In this document: in pieces, positions 24,601-35,023 of the stretch
Position numbering within the stretch: the stretch's first letter is position 1
How the letters are laid out: each line of letters opens with the position of its first letter
Source: Chrysaora quinquecirrha
Taxonomy: Eukaryota; Cnidaria; Scyphozoa; Semaeostomeae; Pelagiidae
Direction of reading: 5' to 3'
Assembly (NCBI GenBank): GCA_014526335.1
Contig: JACTAT010000179.1
Location: forward strand, 124,001-188,000
DNA: 64,000 nt
Notes under the pieces: model-generated
The model's database searches: none
What the model was told of the DNA's origin: nothing
The model's input: the letters and a program-made list of their open reading frames with translations, nothing else
Translations under genes and position numbers: made by a program

Positions 24601-27600
24601 GACTCTACAAAGAAGTTGAAGGGAATGGATTTCTCAGTGAAGTCTGCAAAATCTTCCATCCCTGTCGCCAGGAGAGTTTGGAGCCTCAAAAATCTCAGAT
24701 TTTCCTGACAGTTGTAGAGACACATAATAGGGTACCAAAAGAATGAACCCTAAGTGGGTACCTTGATCGAAAGAAGTTAGTAAAACATGATACTACTTAC
24801 CATACTATTGGACAGGTTGGATGATTCAGACTGTAGATTACTATTTGTCACAAGGTTGTAAACAGCTTTATAGTTGTCTAAAAGAAAGAATTCAAAGTTC
24901 TAGTACTTGCATACTAAGGAGATTAAATTTCAAGATGAAAGAAACGAACAAGCTTTAAGAGCATCTCCTCCTGTAAGCGAAGTAGAAGATAAATTGGTGG
25001 TTATCTCGGATGCTGTGAAGGGTATGATGCTTTTTTAGCAAGTTGTATTCTTCAGTGGGGTAGCCAAGAGGGACAGGGCACAATCTTCGCCAAGATAGGA
25101 AGAGAGTCAAAACCTGATATCAAAGTGTCGCAGGGTACGAGGTGGGTATTAATTCTAAAAACCACGCACTATTTTTCCTTGATCACAAGCTTTTGCCCTT
25201 CCAATGTTGGATGTCTGGCTACGTCACTGTTACTCTTCAATTCCGCAACTCATATTTAGTTGACAGCAAGCCTCAAGAAATGACCAATTTTCTTTTACTT
25301 TCTCCGAGTTATGAAATAACGCATCTCAGATCCTAAAAACCCGAGTTTTCATTTTCTGAATGTGGAATGGAATATCTTTTAACATCTGCTTACGTTTATA
25401 TTGTTCACCAGTGCATCCATAATGTTCACTTGACTCAAAATCTGTGTTTTTCTCACTTTCTAGTGCACCTAAAAACAGAAATAGTCAATATCACTGCTAC
25501 TAAGTCAACTCATACAGACAATCAAAGTCAACTCATACATGGCAATCAAAGTTAGGTTTTATAACGCACGGGAAAACCAATTACAACTTGGTGGACATCA
25601 AAGAGCGAAAACAACAGTGACTTCATTTAACAAAGTGAAGGTCCTGAATTTATGTAAAAGGGATCTACGACAGCCAAAACCACAAGTAAAGCACAAGAAA
25701 ATCAAAATTGCGATGAACAGCGGAATCATTTTCGGGCATAATTAAAAGCTTTTTTCGTCTGACACTCCTCAGAGTATGAACGTCAGAAACAGACCGAAAC
25801 AATAGACTAAGGCGGAATTTATACCCAGATGTGGCTCGAAGTGCACCAATCAGAAAGAACCAAAAGCTGAATTGGGATAGTTCTTAAAACACCAATCAGC
25901 TGGTCGGATACAGCGGGAAGACCAATAGAATTATTTGAAGAGTCCAAGTGAGAAAGCGAACTCTTTCCGTCTATACAGAACCGGCCTTTTGGTTTTGATG
26001 TAGACAGATTCCAAAACCCCTAAGTGTCAGACGAAAAAAGCTTTCAAGTATGCCCGAAAATGATTCCGCTGTTCATCCAAATTTTGAAATTTTGTACAAC
26101 TCAAAGACTATTCACAAGAAAACAAAAAATATGGTACTATTAATTAACTTACCAAGCAACTCTTCTGATCTTGCAGTAAGCAAAACTCTTAGTGATAAAT
26201 GTGCAAATGAATCAACCTGGAGAAAAAAACAACAATTTAACATGCATCATGATTTTAGGATATAGATACAACTGGTCAATGTGATTATTCAGAGAACTGA
26301 GGTCTGTAAATGTCCCTTACCGTCTGTATTAGTGGCCATAGTTTGCATTCTATGTGGTGATAGGAGGTGAAAGATGATTCTTGACACCATTTGGAGCAGA
26401 ATAGAACATCTTGACATGTGAAACACCTACAGAAGACACAAATAATGATTTTTTTACAATAAAAATTGTGATAGTTGAATATCCTTATTATCGCCATCAT
26501 TATGACAGTAAAAACATAATTTTCATAATTTTCATTACAATTATCATCTTCGTCGTTGTCATCCAACAAGGCGTCACAACAATCACCATCATGGCAATCA
26601 TTGTCATTGCCACCATCATATTATGATCACTACCATCATTGCAATCATCATGATAACATTTATCACCATGATAATAGTCATAATCATCATAACAGTCATC
26701 ATTATCATCATTGTAACCCATCAGAGCATCACAACAATCACCATCATGGCAATCATTGTCATTGCCACCATCATATTATGATCACTACCATCATTGCAAT
26801 CATCATGATAACATTTATCACCATGATAATAGTCATAATCATCATAACAGTCATCATTATCATCATTGTAACCCATCAGAGCATCATTACAAGCACCATC
26901 ATGGCAATCATTGTCATTGCCACCATCATATTATGATCACTACCATCATTGCAATCATCATCAATCATCATGAAAACAATCATGACAATTATCACCATGA
27001 TAATAGTCATAATCATCATAACAGTCATCATTATCATCATTGTAATTCATCAGAGCATCATTACAAGCACCATCATGGCAATCATTATAACTGCAATCAT
27101 CATACATTGATCAATACCATTACTGCAATCATCATGATCATAATTATCCCAATTACATGATCCGTTATGGCCCTCAATCATCTCATTATCATCACTGAAC
27201 CATCATTATTGTGATCAGCATCATTATGATTATCATTACACCATCATCATGACCACTTTTCTTGATCATTCATTGCAATAAATATAACCTGTAGCTGATT
27301 ATGATGATTATAATCTAGAGCTAATGATGATGTTTGTGATTAATAGTGATAATGATCTTCCCAAACAGGATCATCATCTTGCAACAGCACTGCTAGGATC
27401 ATCATCATTATCATCAGCCACTTATAATAAGTAATGATAGGGGTAAGGTATAACAAGAAATTTCTGATTTAAGTTGACTTACGGTACTGGTGCAATCAAA
27501 GGCTTCATACAATGATAGCAGTGACTTCCAAAGAATTCTGGTAATAGCACTGATGCATATGGCTTTTCAGCTATTAGTACATCACCAGCTCTTATATCTC

Positions 27601-30600
27601 CACTTGCCTTAAACACAAAGGGAATTAGGTCTTAGTTAATTGAATAATACGACCGTAATTTATAAAAGTTAAAACGACCTGAAACCAGCTGAAACGATCT
27701 GAAATTATCTGTCAAAATTGGAGTCAAGGCTGAAACGACCTGCTATCTTAGCAAAGAAGTATAAAAGTTAAGGGAATTGCATTGCTCTTAGCGGTCATCT
27801 TTCTGAGAGGCTATAATGCTCAGACCACAGTGGTGAGAATATAGGCTTAGAATACAGTGGCGAGTGAACTGTGAAATGTAGGATGACTTGATCGTGTGGC
27901 CAGTTGACCTGAAGCCAAGCTACAGATGGGCATCAGAATGCAAATAAATGTTAAAACAAGGTGGCATGCCACTATACCTCTAGATATCTGCCCTGTCCTT
28001 CACTATAGTTAACTTTAACCAAGTCAGATGCACTAGAAAGAGTAGAATGGCATTGATGAGCAACTTCAGGAATACGTCTGGAAGCAGGAGTCTCTTTGCA
28101 TCTTCTCATCTCTGATAGGCATAATTTGTGAGTCTTTAAGACTGAGGACCTTAAATCTTTTGCAGGCCTGAATGATAATGCTTCTTCTATGTCTCTTAGG
28201 GCAAGCTGCAAAGAAAAATTCTTATAGAGTTAGTTTTTAATCAAGATTTTACTATCTTCAGAGAATTTGCGGCCCCGTCCACACGTATATCGATATTTTT
28301 GCCTTCCATCCACACGTAGCTGGCGTTTTCAGTGATGGAAAACAGAACTTCTCGAAGATGCTCCTAGGGTGGAAATTTTTAAAAACACCATTTTCATGCT
28401 ATTAAGTGGACGTGGGAAAACACAACTTTTCGAAAACGATTATGTCACAGATTCAATTTCACACCCTCTATTTCAACAACACAGAGAAACATTGCATTCA
28501 TAATGGCTTATGAAATTATAATTATTAGTGCTTTCTATGAATCCCGAGAGCGCCTACATATCTTTCAAGACATTTCACCCAATCCATCATGGTTGTTTTG
28601 CCCAACCGACATGGATAACTTCTTTCTTGTAGTTTGCCCATTGTTTGATGGATGACATTCCGGGCTCTGCTCCCAAACCCCTGACCATCAGCTCGGTGAC
28701 TGTTTTAGTGATAAAAAAGCGATAAATAGCAAGTAATTTAGTTGGGCAAAGCAACCAAAAATGTTGGGCGAAAAGACCAGCTTGGGTGAAACGGAGGTTG
28801 GGCGAATCAACCTGATACTGTTGGTACCTCTGTTGCCTTGAAGCAATCCACAGCAAGCGGAAAGGATATATCCAACAGAGGTTGACCTTATCTTTATAAA
28901 TAATGCATCTGCAATCAGGCTTAAGATAGTAGAAGACTTAAAGTTAAGTACCTAAAGTATCAGATTCCAAATTGATATTAACATACCTCGTGGTGACCAA
29001 GAATCCTTAACACTTCTGCCCTTGCAGCAAGACTTTCAATGATTGACAATCTACATGATTCAATTGGTATTTTAGCTCTTTTATCTCGAGACATCACAAG
29101 GCCATTATCTCCTGAACAGAAGTCTTCATGTAAAGCTCTTGCTTTGATGTGGATGTCATACGGAATGCTGCAAATGCTCTAGAAAATACATTTGATATTT
29201 TCTTAAAAATGTTAGAATACTGGCTGTTGGATATGTTGTAGATTTCAGAACAAAGGGGGGGGGGGGGACATTGTAAGCCCCAATTTTTCAGTTTTCGCCT
29301 TATATGCATTACAGTTTTACTGACAGCAAATTCAGAACACCTTGATCATTTAACTGCAGTTTTAAGACTATTTCTTTGTCTTGAGTATTTTTGCATCACA
29401 GTGAATTCTGCTACATGATATAGGGAGGAATGCTTTGTTTAGCTATTGACAATGCTATAATTCTTTGATTGTTAGTCACTGCTTACATAAATTTTGTGGC
29501 ATGTTTGGTTGTGGCTTATAAACAAGTGGCTTCCATTATTTTAACGTAGGTGCCGAAACATCATAACACTTAATTTATGTGGCAAAGATCAAAATAAACC
29601 ATTTCATGCGAGTTTGAAATGTTTGAAGCATGGTATTTGAAGTCAGGTGTTAACATGCTTCATGACACTTTACCTTACTTAGCAGACCGTTTTCAAAATA
29701 ATTATCTCATCAACATCATTTAGTGCAGCTTATATTCAAGGGCAGCATAAAAACAAGAGTGGCTTAAAATCAAAGAGATACAGTATGTGGCTTAGCCTTT
29801 CAATTGTGGTGGCATTGTCCTGCAAGTATTTAAGCCAAGCAATGCCCTAACTGTTAAGCTCTTCCTACAGAAAAAGAATCAAAACTTAAGATTACCTTTG
29901 AGAACTGTCTTACTGCAGACTGATGGCATTTCTTATCCATAAGTATTTGCCCTTTCTTGAAATAAACCAATGATTCTTCACAAAGCTTTTCCAAGTCATT
30001 GTTTATAACCTGTCTTTGCTGAATAGCTTCTTCAATGTCTTCAACTATCCCAACTATTAACTGTTGACTCCTGGAAAAAAATTGTCAAAAAATAAGCAAA
30101 GTCGCTGCAACCCAGTAAGAAATACTACGCAGGGAAAGACAGATATGCAACACTGCAAATTATAGGATGGCAGAAATTCTAACTTCACAGAGCTAGTACT
30201 TAGAGACTTTTAGATAGTTGTAATTGATTTGTTTTTTAGTTTTATAAAACTCCAAACTTGCGATAAACAGCTGAAACATTTTTGGGCATAGAAGCTTATT
30301 TTGGCTGACACTCATCAGAGGATGAACTTCAGAAACAAACTGAAACAACGGACTAAGGCAGAATTTATATCCAGATGCGGCTCGAAATGCACCAATGTTT
30401 TGGCTGTTTATCGCAATTTTGAAGTATGTGATTTATGGCATAGTTACAATTTATATGTGATCAAGTAAACTTTGGGTGCCAAATTTGTATTACGCACCCA
30501 GAATTTAGTCTAGCTGCAGAGTTTAACTACCTATCTTAGCACTTGAATTATTGATCTTACAAGCGTTAAAAGTTTATGATTTTATAAGGGCTTAGACTTC

Positions 30601-32603
30601 ACTGGGTGTCAAAGTTTCACCCACATCATTTTTGCGGTCAAAGCCTTTATAGAATCAGGAACTTTGAACTCTCATAAAATGAGGAAAACAAGTTCTAAGA
30701 CAGCGAAAATTTATATCTAGAGCAATTTTTTGATGCTTTCTGCAATTTTAGCATGGAAAACTTGATATTTTGCATTTTTAATCCCATTAGTCTACAGAGA
30801 TTTTATGATTAGTCAGACCATGGTCAGACTACTCAATTGGCAATGATAGACAGTAGCATTTTGAATCGTTGAAAGATAAAATGTTACAAGAAATTGTAAC
30901 TGTATTTGAAAAGGCTAAGAAATTTAGTTTTTGTTTAAACATTTGTAAATAGGGCACAAAATCAGCTGATCTCCAAATTGTATGTGGCTTTGTGCACATT
31001 CTAACCAAATCCTAACCAAAGTTGAGGATAAACCTTATGGAAATCTACATTATAACAGGACCAAATCCTAAGAAATTGAAGTGTAAACAAAAGACATGGA
31101 CAAAAGCAATTGTTTCAGTGTGCAAAACCTTTCTTGGGTCAATAAGGCATAAAGGTTGGTGTACTTTCCAATTACTTTTGAATTATTTTGTGGTGAGATT
31201 TCTCAATCAAAAACAGGCAAGGGACTTTTGTTCATTTAATCCAAGATTAAGCAAATTTTAGATAAGGCAGCTTTAGAGGTTTTGATATGCCTTCTTATAA
31301 ATATAATTATCTTAATCTTGTTTTTCTATTTTCTTTGTTTTATTGCATCAATCTTACAGTGGAGTTAAAGATATTTTTTACAAAAAATAAATTGAAAAAT
31401 ATCTAGGATTTTAGGATGTCTATTATAAGAATTTATTTTTTCATTTACACAAAATAGATTAAAGAATTTCTAGAGAAAGTCTTGTATAAGGCATCTATAA
31501 ATTTCGAAAAACTGTTGACAAACTAATTCTGTCTTAGTTGCAGAGGTTAAATTTTTGTTGTTTTCATGCAAGTTATTTAGTTACAGCAAGTTATATATTA
31601 TTAATTAGTTTATAACTAGGTTATTTGGTTGGTTCACATTAGTTAGTTAGTTACCAAGGTGAAGGTGAAATGGTGTGATTAGCGTAAGTCACTAGGATCT
31701 CAGTAGTAGGTTAACTAATCCAGGCATCTATCCTGGTTGTGAAGCTACCATGGCTGGGCTTGAACCCTGACCACACTGAGCTCCTGACACCACGAGTCAG
31801 CTGGATTTACACCACTATGCCACAGCACCTACAGTCATAGGCACAGCACGTTCAGTAAACCTAGAGAGTTAAAAAGCTAGTTAGTTAGTTTGTTAGGTAG
31901 ATAGTTACTTCTTAGTTAGTTGGTTGGTTATATAGTTTGTTAGTTAGTTAGTACAACATAAATTTTATATATAGCTACGGAAATAGAAGTTTAGAAAGAA
32001 TGCGTGTTCAAGAAATAGAAATTAGACGAGAAGGTAGTTAAGTATTAGATTTAACTATAATTGAGAATAACTTTCCTGCAGTTTATAATATAATGGAACA
32101 CCAATAAACTGTAGGTACAATTCAAATCCAATAATTGAAATTAATAGAAGCCTATGACTTAATTCTTATGCTTTCTAACTGAAAGTTTTACCAAATGAGA
32201 TGGGCACTCAGTGGGGTTTCCATTGTTGAAGAGCGACCAACCAGCTTCACATCCTGGTATCAAACACACCTCCAAAAATTTTCTTTCAAAATTTTGTTTT
32301 TGTAAATTAAACTCTGTTTTTCACTGAAGATGTGAATGAGATATCTCTTCACTTAAACTGTGTTCTTACAAAACTCTGGCATGCTTCAACATGAAAGCAG
32401 AACAAATAAGGAATTGTTCCTTTATTCAGTCAGTCAAGTGCAAGAGCTCCTCATGCGGCCTAAAGCAAAATTTAGACAAAGGGCAAAGAAAGAAAAGTAT
32501 ACCTTTGCAAGGAATTCATTGCAGTTTTCTCCACCAAACTTTCTCCTGCTTCAACTACAGTAGCGACAGAGTCTTCCCACTTCTTTTTTAATTCCGAATA
32601 CAT
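11137..32603 (-). CDS. SMYD4: SMYD4: SET and MYND domain protein with TPR region, 15 proposed exons, 692 aa
   Basis: Exons from the 5' end: 32503-32603, 29896-30070, 28987-29178, 27978-28205, 27483-27607, 26321-26426, 26153-26216, 25394-25468, 24801-24877, 24158-24393, 23425-23790, 22345-22418, 22134-22224, 12010-12062, 11137-11252. All splice sites are GT..AG and all phases join. Exons 2-4 are helical TPR-like sequence; exon 4 ends GRYLE, the SET entry. Exons 5-6 hold a MYND zinc finger (CYHC, CFTC, CSKWC, HIEC; about residues 262-301). Exons 11-13 hold the SET C-half (LLNHACDPD near residue 570, EEITHCY) and the post-SET CRCSAC. SMYD4 proteins are predicted lysine methyltransferases. Two conserved SET positions are changed (NHSC-x-PN reads NHAC-D-PD; CYGPH reads CYVPH). 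Exons 1-13 are firm; exons 14-15 lie beyond a 10-kb intron carrying a Bel/Pao element. Many introns hold repeats. Confidence 0.88.
11460..11870. repeat. AT-rich region with iterated AAATTTT/TTTCTA words
   Basis: In proposed SMYD4 intron 14, the words TTTTCAAAATTT, GAAATTTT and AAACTTTCACA recur on both strands with local self-complementarity. It is probably a decayed fold-back. No coding signal. Confidence 0.4.
12300..12640. repeat. Diverged copy of the 5021/30440 repeat family
   Basis: Shares TACTATTTTATAAGGGCTCA, ACGGTCAAA, and the closing TTCTAGCATCGAAAACTCGA / GATATCTTGAAAATTTT order with 30440-30790. It lies between proposed SMYD4 exon 14 and the Bel/Pao element. Confidence 0.5.
12705..15400 (-). 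repeat. 3' LTR of the Bel/Pao element, split by a LINE fragment
   Basis: 12705-13019 and 15284-15400 together match the other LTR. Relative to it, 7 bp (GTTCTGG, present at 21148-21154) are missing at the junction, and 2264 bp of LINE replace them. The split falls in U3, upstream of the TATA box at 12831-12838. AATAAA (minus) is at 12766-12771, so in the sense orientation this LTR could end transcripts inside the SMYD4 intron. Confidence 0.88.
13020..15283 (+). pseudogene. Non-LTR retrotransposon fragment (APE endonuclease and reverse transcriptase), decayed and cut at its 3' side
   Basis: A 301-codon frame (13149-14054) is an apurinic-type endonuclease: NIGTLNVRGI at the start, LQETHI, AGDFNAKTGSG, and a terminal TETDHKLV. 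Then follow broken frames (14058-14695) and the reverse transcriptase N-half (14696 on: TENLRPIILLSVLRKL, LLDMSKAFDTV, IMQGDCLSAILF). The RT reading stops at KYA, exactly where the two Asp of the YADD box should follow; the next base is LTR sequence. Several stops and frameshifts lie between the domains. Single-ORF layout and motif wording resemble RTE-like LINEs. LINEs normally lose 5' ends; this one keeps the 5' side and lacks the 3' side. Confidence 0.85.
15401..15411 (-). other. Polypurine tract of the Bel/Pao element
   Basis: Minus strand reads TAGGGGGAGGG directly before the TGTGG of the 3' LTR. Position and composition fit the plus-strand primer of LTR retrotransposons. Confidence 0.8.
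15469..20804 (-). pseudogene. Bel/Pao gag-pol polyprotein, one frameshift
   Basis: The frame starts with ATG at 20804. Gag has a long Glu/Lys/Arg coiled coil, then a DUF1759-like segment and three Cys/His knuckles (CVYCGLPNHRSVEC, CFNCTGFGHMASNC, CGKCSGKHHTSIC, about 19470-19650). The aspartic protease has IMIDSGSGSSYI (about 19300). The reverse transcriptase has TYVDD (about 18070) and the RNase H has FADASKSA and PRLELVGAH. Near 17285-17290 the frame shifts by one base and continues to a TAA at 15469: an HHCC zinc region (HKKTLHGGVG, CFHCKRH), the integrase catalytic triad (GVDFAGPI, VSDNGRTF, GGFFERLVG) and a C-terminal DUF5641-type domain. All other domains look intact. Whether the shift is a mutation or programmed cannot be told; its position inside a continuous domain favours mutation. 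Confidence 0.9.
20810..20825 (-). other. Candidate primer-binding site
   Basis: Minus strand TGGCGACCACGAGGGG begins 7 nt inside the 5' LTR boundary. The TGG start and position fit a tRNA primer-binding site; the tRNA was not identified. Confidence 0.6.
20894..20899 (-). terminator. LTR poly(A) signal
   Basis: AATAAA on the minus strand, about 60 nt after the LTR TATA box; its twin in the 3' LTR is at 12766-12771. Confidence 0.6.
20958..20967 (-). promoter_or_regulatory. LTR TATA box
   Basis: Minus strand TATATAAAAG, repeated in the 3' LTR at 12829-12838. It is the likely core promoter of the element. Confidence 0.6.
21340..22045. repeat. Degenerate (GTTA)n / TTAG tetranucleotide tract
   Basis: About 700 bp dominated by TTAGTTAG with interspersed variants (GTCAG, GCTAG, GGTTG). 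It lies in SMYD4 intron 13 next to the Bel/Pao element. The unit is four bases, not the telomeric TTAGGG. Confidence 0.95.
22617..22977. mobile_element. Fold-back element, ATAAG family, word AAGAAC
   Basis: Ends TACACTCTTTCTTTATAAGA and its complement (TCTTATAAAAAAAGAGTGTA). Inside, AAGAAC or TAGAAC recurs six or more times with GAGCCTGG/GGCTCAAG words. A close relative in the opposite orientation is at 42759-43121. It lies in SMYD4 intron 11. Confidence 0.85.
23811..23980 (-). mobile_element. tRNA-derived SINE copy
   Basis: Minus strand: CTGTGGCGTCGTAGTG (A-box region), GACTCGTGGTGTCAGAAGC, a damaged B-box region, CCACGGTAGCGTCACGGCC, then GATTAGTTAACCTACTACTG and CACCATTTCA. Same layout as 31661-31830 and 49395-49570. 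It lies in SMYD4 intron 10. Confidence 0.75.
25701..26090. mobile_element. Fold-back MITE, near-perfect arms (390 bp)
   Basis: The left end GATGAACAGCGGAATCATTT and TTCGGGCATA, and further in AAAGCTTTTTTCGTCTGACA, are mirrored at 26018-26077. The core contains AATTTATACCCAGATGTGGC and CACCAATCAG. A shorter relative is at 30254-30422. It lies in SMYD4 intron 7. Confidence 0.85.
26480..27250. repeat. CAT-rich satellite with a 155-bp tandem unit
   Basis: The block CACCATCATGGCAATCATTG recurs at 26584, 26739, 26894 and 27068. The spacings are 155, 155 and 174 bp, and the last unit carries an insertion. Open frames rich in His or Ile across it are by-products of CAT repetition. It lies in SMYD4 intron 5. 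Confidence 0.9.
28566..28830. repeat. Second copy of the GCCCAACC repeat family
   Basis: CATTTCACCCAATCCATCAT, TAGTTTGCCCATTGTTTGAT, GGGCTCTGCTCCCAAACCCC and TTGGGCAAAGCAACC match 5520-5880 in order. It lies in SMYD4 intron 3. Confidence 0.75.
30254..30422. mobile_element. Short relative of the 25701 fold-back MITE
   Basis: Shares GCGATAAACAGCTGAAACAT, CTGACACTCATCAGAGGATG, GAATTTATATCCAGATGCGG and CACCAATG; it ends GCTGTTTATCGCAATTTT, the inverted start. It lies in SMYD4 intron 1. Confidence 0.7.
30440..30790. repeat. Copy of the 5021 repeat family
   Basis: See 5021-5380; the shared blocks TTTTATAAGGGCTTAGAC and GGTCAAAGCCTTTATAGAAT lie in the same order. It lies in SMYD4 intron 1. Confidence 0.6.
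31600..31960. repeat. Interrupted (GTTA)n tract
   Basis: TTAGTTAG runs at 31620-31655 and 31870-31950 flank a SINE copy, as if the SINE had inserted into the tetranucleotide tract. Confidence 0.8.
31661..31830 (-). mobile_element. tRNA-derived SINE copy
   Basis: The minus strand has GTGCTGTGGCATAGTGG (A-box region), GACTCGTGGTGTCAGGAGCT, GGTCAGGGTTCAAGCCC (B box), then CCATGGTAGCTTCACAACC and CTACTACTGAG. It is flanked on both sides by GTTA repeats. Confidence 0.8.
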
Positions 32604-33355
32604 AGTTAACTGCTATTTTGCTGGGTCAATTGATGAAAAATAAATTCGTATCCTAACACACTTCTCTAACCTGCCTCCTCGCTTTCCAGCTTCGTGTAAT
32701 CGAAGAAAATTTTTCGCAGAATAGTCTTCTCTGATTGGCCATTACTTCAAGACTGTACTTTCACGTGCGATAGCTGACGTATTCACGTGTACAAAAGTGA
32801 TTTTCCCAATGTTCAAAAAATATTCCCAAAAATTTCAGCCAATCAGATCGCTCCATCAGATCAGCCCACTAATGGATTACGCAAACTAGATTCAAGTTGC
32901 CCGAGCATGTCTCCACAGGAAGTCCAGTAGCAGTTAGCAGAGAATGGAGTAGCATGCTTGAAGCCCTATTGTTGTGCCAAAATCGCCCAAATAATGGAAG
33001 GGCAAAACTACAAAAGCGCGGGCCCAGGGAGTGTACTCTGAATACAATATGACAGGGGGGCTCGGCCCCGGCGTTTTTGCCGACACCCAAAAAATGAATG
33101 TGTGCTGAAATCAGACCCAAAAAATAAGTCCTCATCCAATTCTGACAAACAAAAAGGGTGCAAAAACCAACTGGGGTTATTTGGACACAGATATCCAATG
33201 GCTCGTTTAACGTACAGGGCCGTCGCTATGGGGGGGGGGTGCAGGGGTGTGGCACCCCCCTGGCCTCAAGCCTGTCGGCAACTTGTCGGCAGGCAGTTGC
33301 GTTGTCGGCAACTGAGAAAATTGAGGGCCAAAATGTTTCTATCGTAAGCAATGGT
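32604..33355. other. SMYD4 upstream region
   Basis: It holds the expected SMYD4 promoter and 5' UTR but no TATA box I would trust. CACGTG-type words (TTCACGTGCGATAG, TTCACGTGTACA) lie at about 32760-32790. From 33040 on it contains a G-rich repeat (a run of nine G near 33229). Confidence 0.35.
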
Positions 33356-34662
33356 GGCATACCGTAAAACCAGACCCTAGGACGTGAGACCCTGAGACCT
33401 TTAGGACCATTAAGTACTGACATCAAAAGGACCGTTAACACCAGAGGGTATTCGCCTTCTAAGAACAATAGAAGATCGCAGTAGGCTGTCAGTCCGGGTT
33501 TTCTTAGTAGTGGTTCTTCCGCTATTTGGCTGCTTGCCTTCTCGTGCGTCTGTCAGTCAATACTTTTATTAATTAATCTTTGTTGTTTGAATATCTAACT
33601 GTCGGCCCAAATAAAACATTTCTTTTCAGTTTAATGCAATTTTAAGCATCGATAGATGCCTTAAAACTAGATTCTGGGTTCTTGAGATATTATCAAGGTG
33701 TGCAGCTGTCGTAGCCGCTTTTCATTCAAATCCACAAACTTACATATTGCATCGCGAGGCCAAATGAAGAATCACCCAACAAAGTCTTGTTTTGGTCTGG
33801 TTTGCTTTTGAGAAAATCCTGATTTTGAAACAAAAAATCTTGAAACAGTTTTTCGAAACTTGCTTTGTTCTTTTGTGAAAATTTAATAAATCTTGTCCAG
33901 TTCTGCATTGCAGCATCGCACCTCTACTTTACGTCGACAATTCACGATTATGTTTCGTATAAATTATCTTACGCATTTTAAGAAATCGAACAGAGGGGCG
34001 ATTCAGTCCTTGAAAATCTCGTACATCCTTGCTTGGAAAGCTATCGTTTTCACGGAAATCTTTGGAAATCCTGTTGTCTTAGTAAAAATCTTTTTGAAAC
34101 GTGAAAATTTTCGACATGCGCTCTGGCTCTAATCATGCTGTAATAAATAGAAGTCAACAGCAAATCTCTTCTCTTAAAACTTATTTTGTTTTGGTCGCTA
34201 TATAACATTGTTTTAGCCAAACAAGAAATCCCAAGAAATGTCTTCGCTGCAATAAAGGCAAATAAAGGGAAATTGATATAAATTGAGACCGAAACACCTG
34301 AAGGCAGACAGCCAAAAAGAGCGCTAAAATAACAGACATCTATCGAAACTTAAAAAATTGCATTAACCTGAAAATAAATGTTTTTGTTGGGCCATAGCTC
34401 TAAGACAGTGAGGTATTCAATCAAACAACAAAAAATCAATAATTAAAAATATTGACTACTGAGAGACGCAAGAGAGGGCAGGCAGCCAATTAGCGGAAGA
34501 ACCACTACTAAGAAAACCCGGACTGACAGCCTACTGCGATCTTCTATTGTTCTTAGAAGGCGAATACCCTCTGGTGTTAACGGTCCTTTTTGATGTCAGT
34601 ACATAATGGTCCTAAAGGTCTCAGGGGTCTCACGTCCTAGGGTCTGGTTTTTACGGTATGCC
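33356..34662. mobile_element. 1.3-kb element with about 310-bp terminal inverted repeats
   Basis: The left arm starts GGCATACCGTAAAACCAGAC and runs to about 33665 (ATCGATAGATGCC). The right arm (about 34350-34662) is its complement with scattered differences. The middle (33666-34349) has no recognised protein. It sits between the divergent SMYD4 and CERK starts, with its right end about 360 bp from the CERK start codon. The superfamily is not determined because no clear target duplication was found. Confidence 0.85.
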
Positions 34663-35023
34663 TCTAAATATGGTTCAGCAATGAATTTATCACGTGAACC
34701 AAGAAGCAATTTCATAATTAGATTGATTTGATCTTTCAAAGCAGTAACGTTCTGTTTGTTCCACTTTTCAAGGACATTAAAAGAGAACATTGAGTGCCTT
34801 TCAAATATGGTTCAGGATGAATTCACGACAAACATCATATTATATTCTAATCTTCACCCAGATATTATATTATTTTTGCCTGGCCGAAAGGACGCTCTGC
34901 CACTAGCAGTTACGCTTTATTTTGAAGTTGAAAATGATATAATTGTTTGTAGCAGGAAGTCAGGAAAATACGTAAAGAAATACCAGTTATTAATCAAGAT
35001 ACTTTTGCCTTTTTTATTCAAAG

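Noticed and set aside
24459..24725. 88-codon minus-strand frame in SMYD4 intron 9
   Set aside because: It is not flanked by matching splice phases and is not similar to SMYD4; skipping it keeps the SMYD4 frame.
26556..27160. His/Tyr/Asn-rich and Ile-rich open frames
   Set aside because: They result from reading a CAT-based 155-bp satellite in different frames; no start or splice context.
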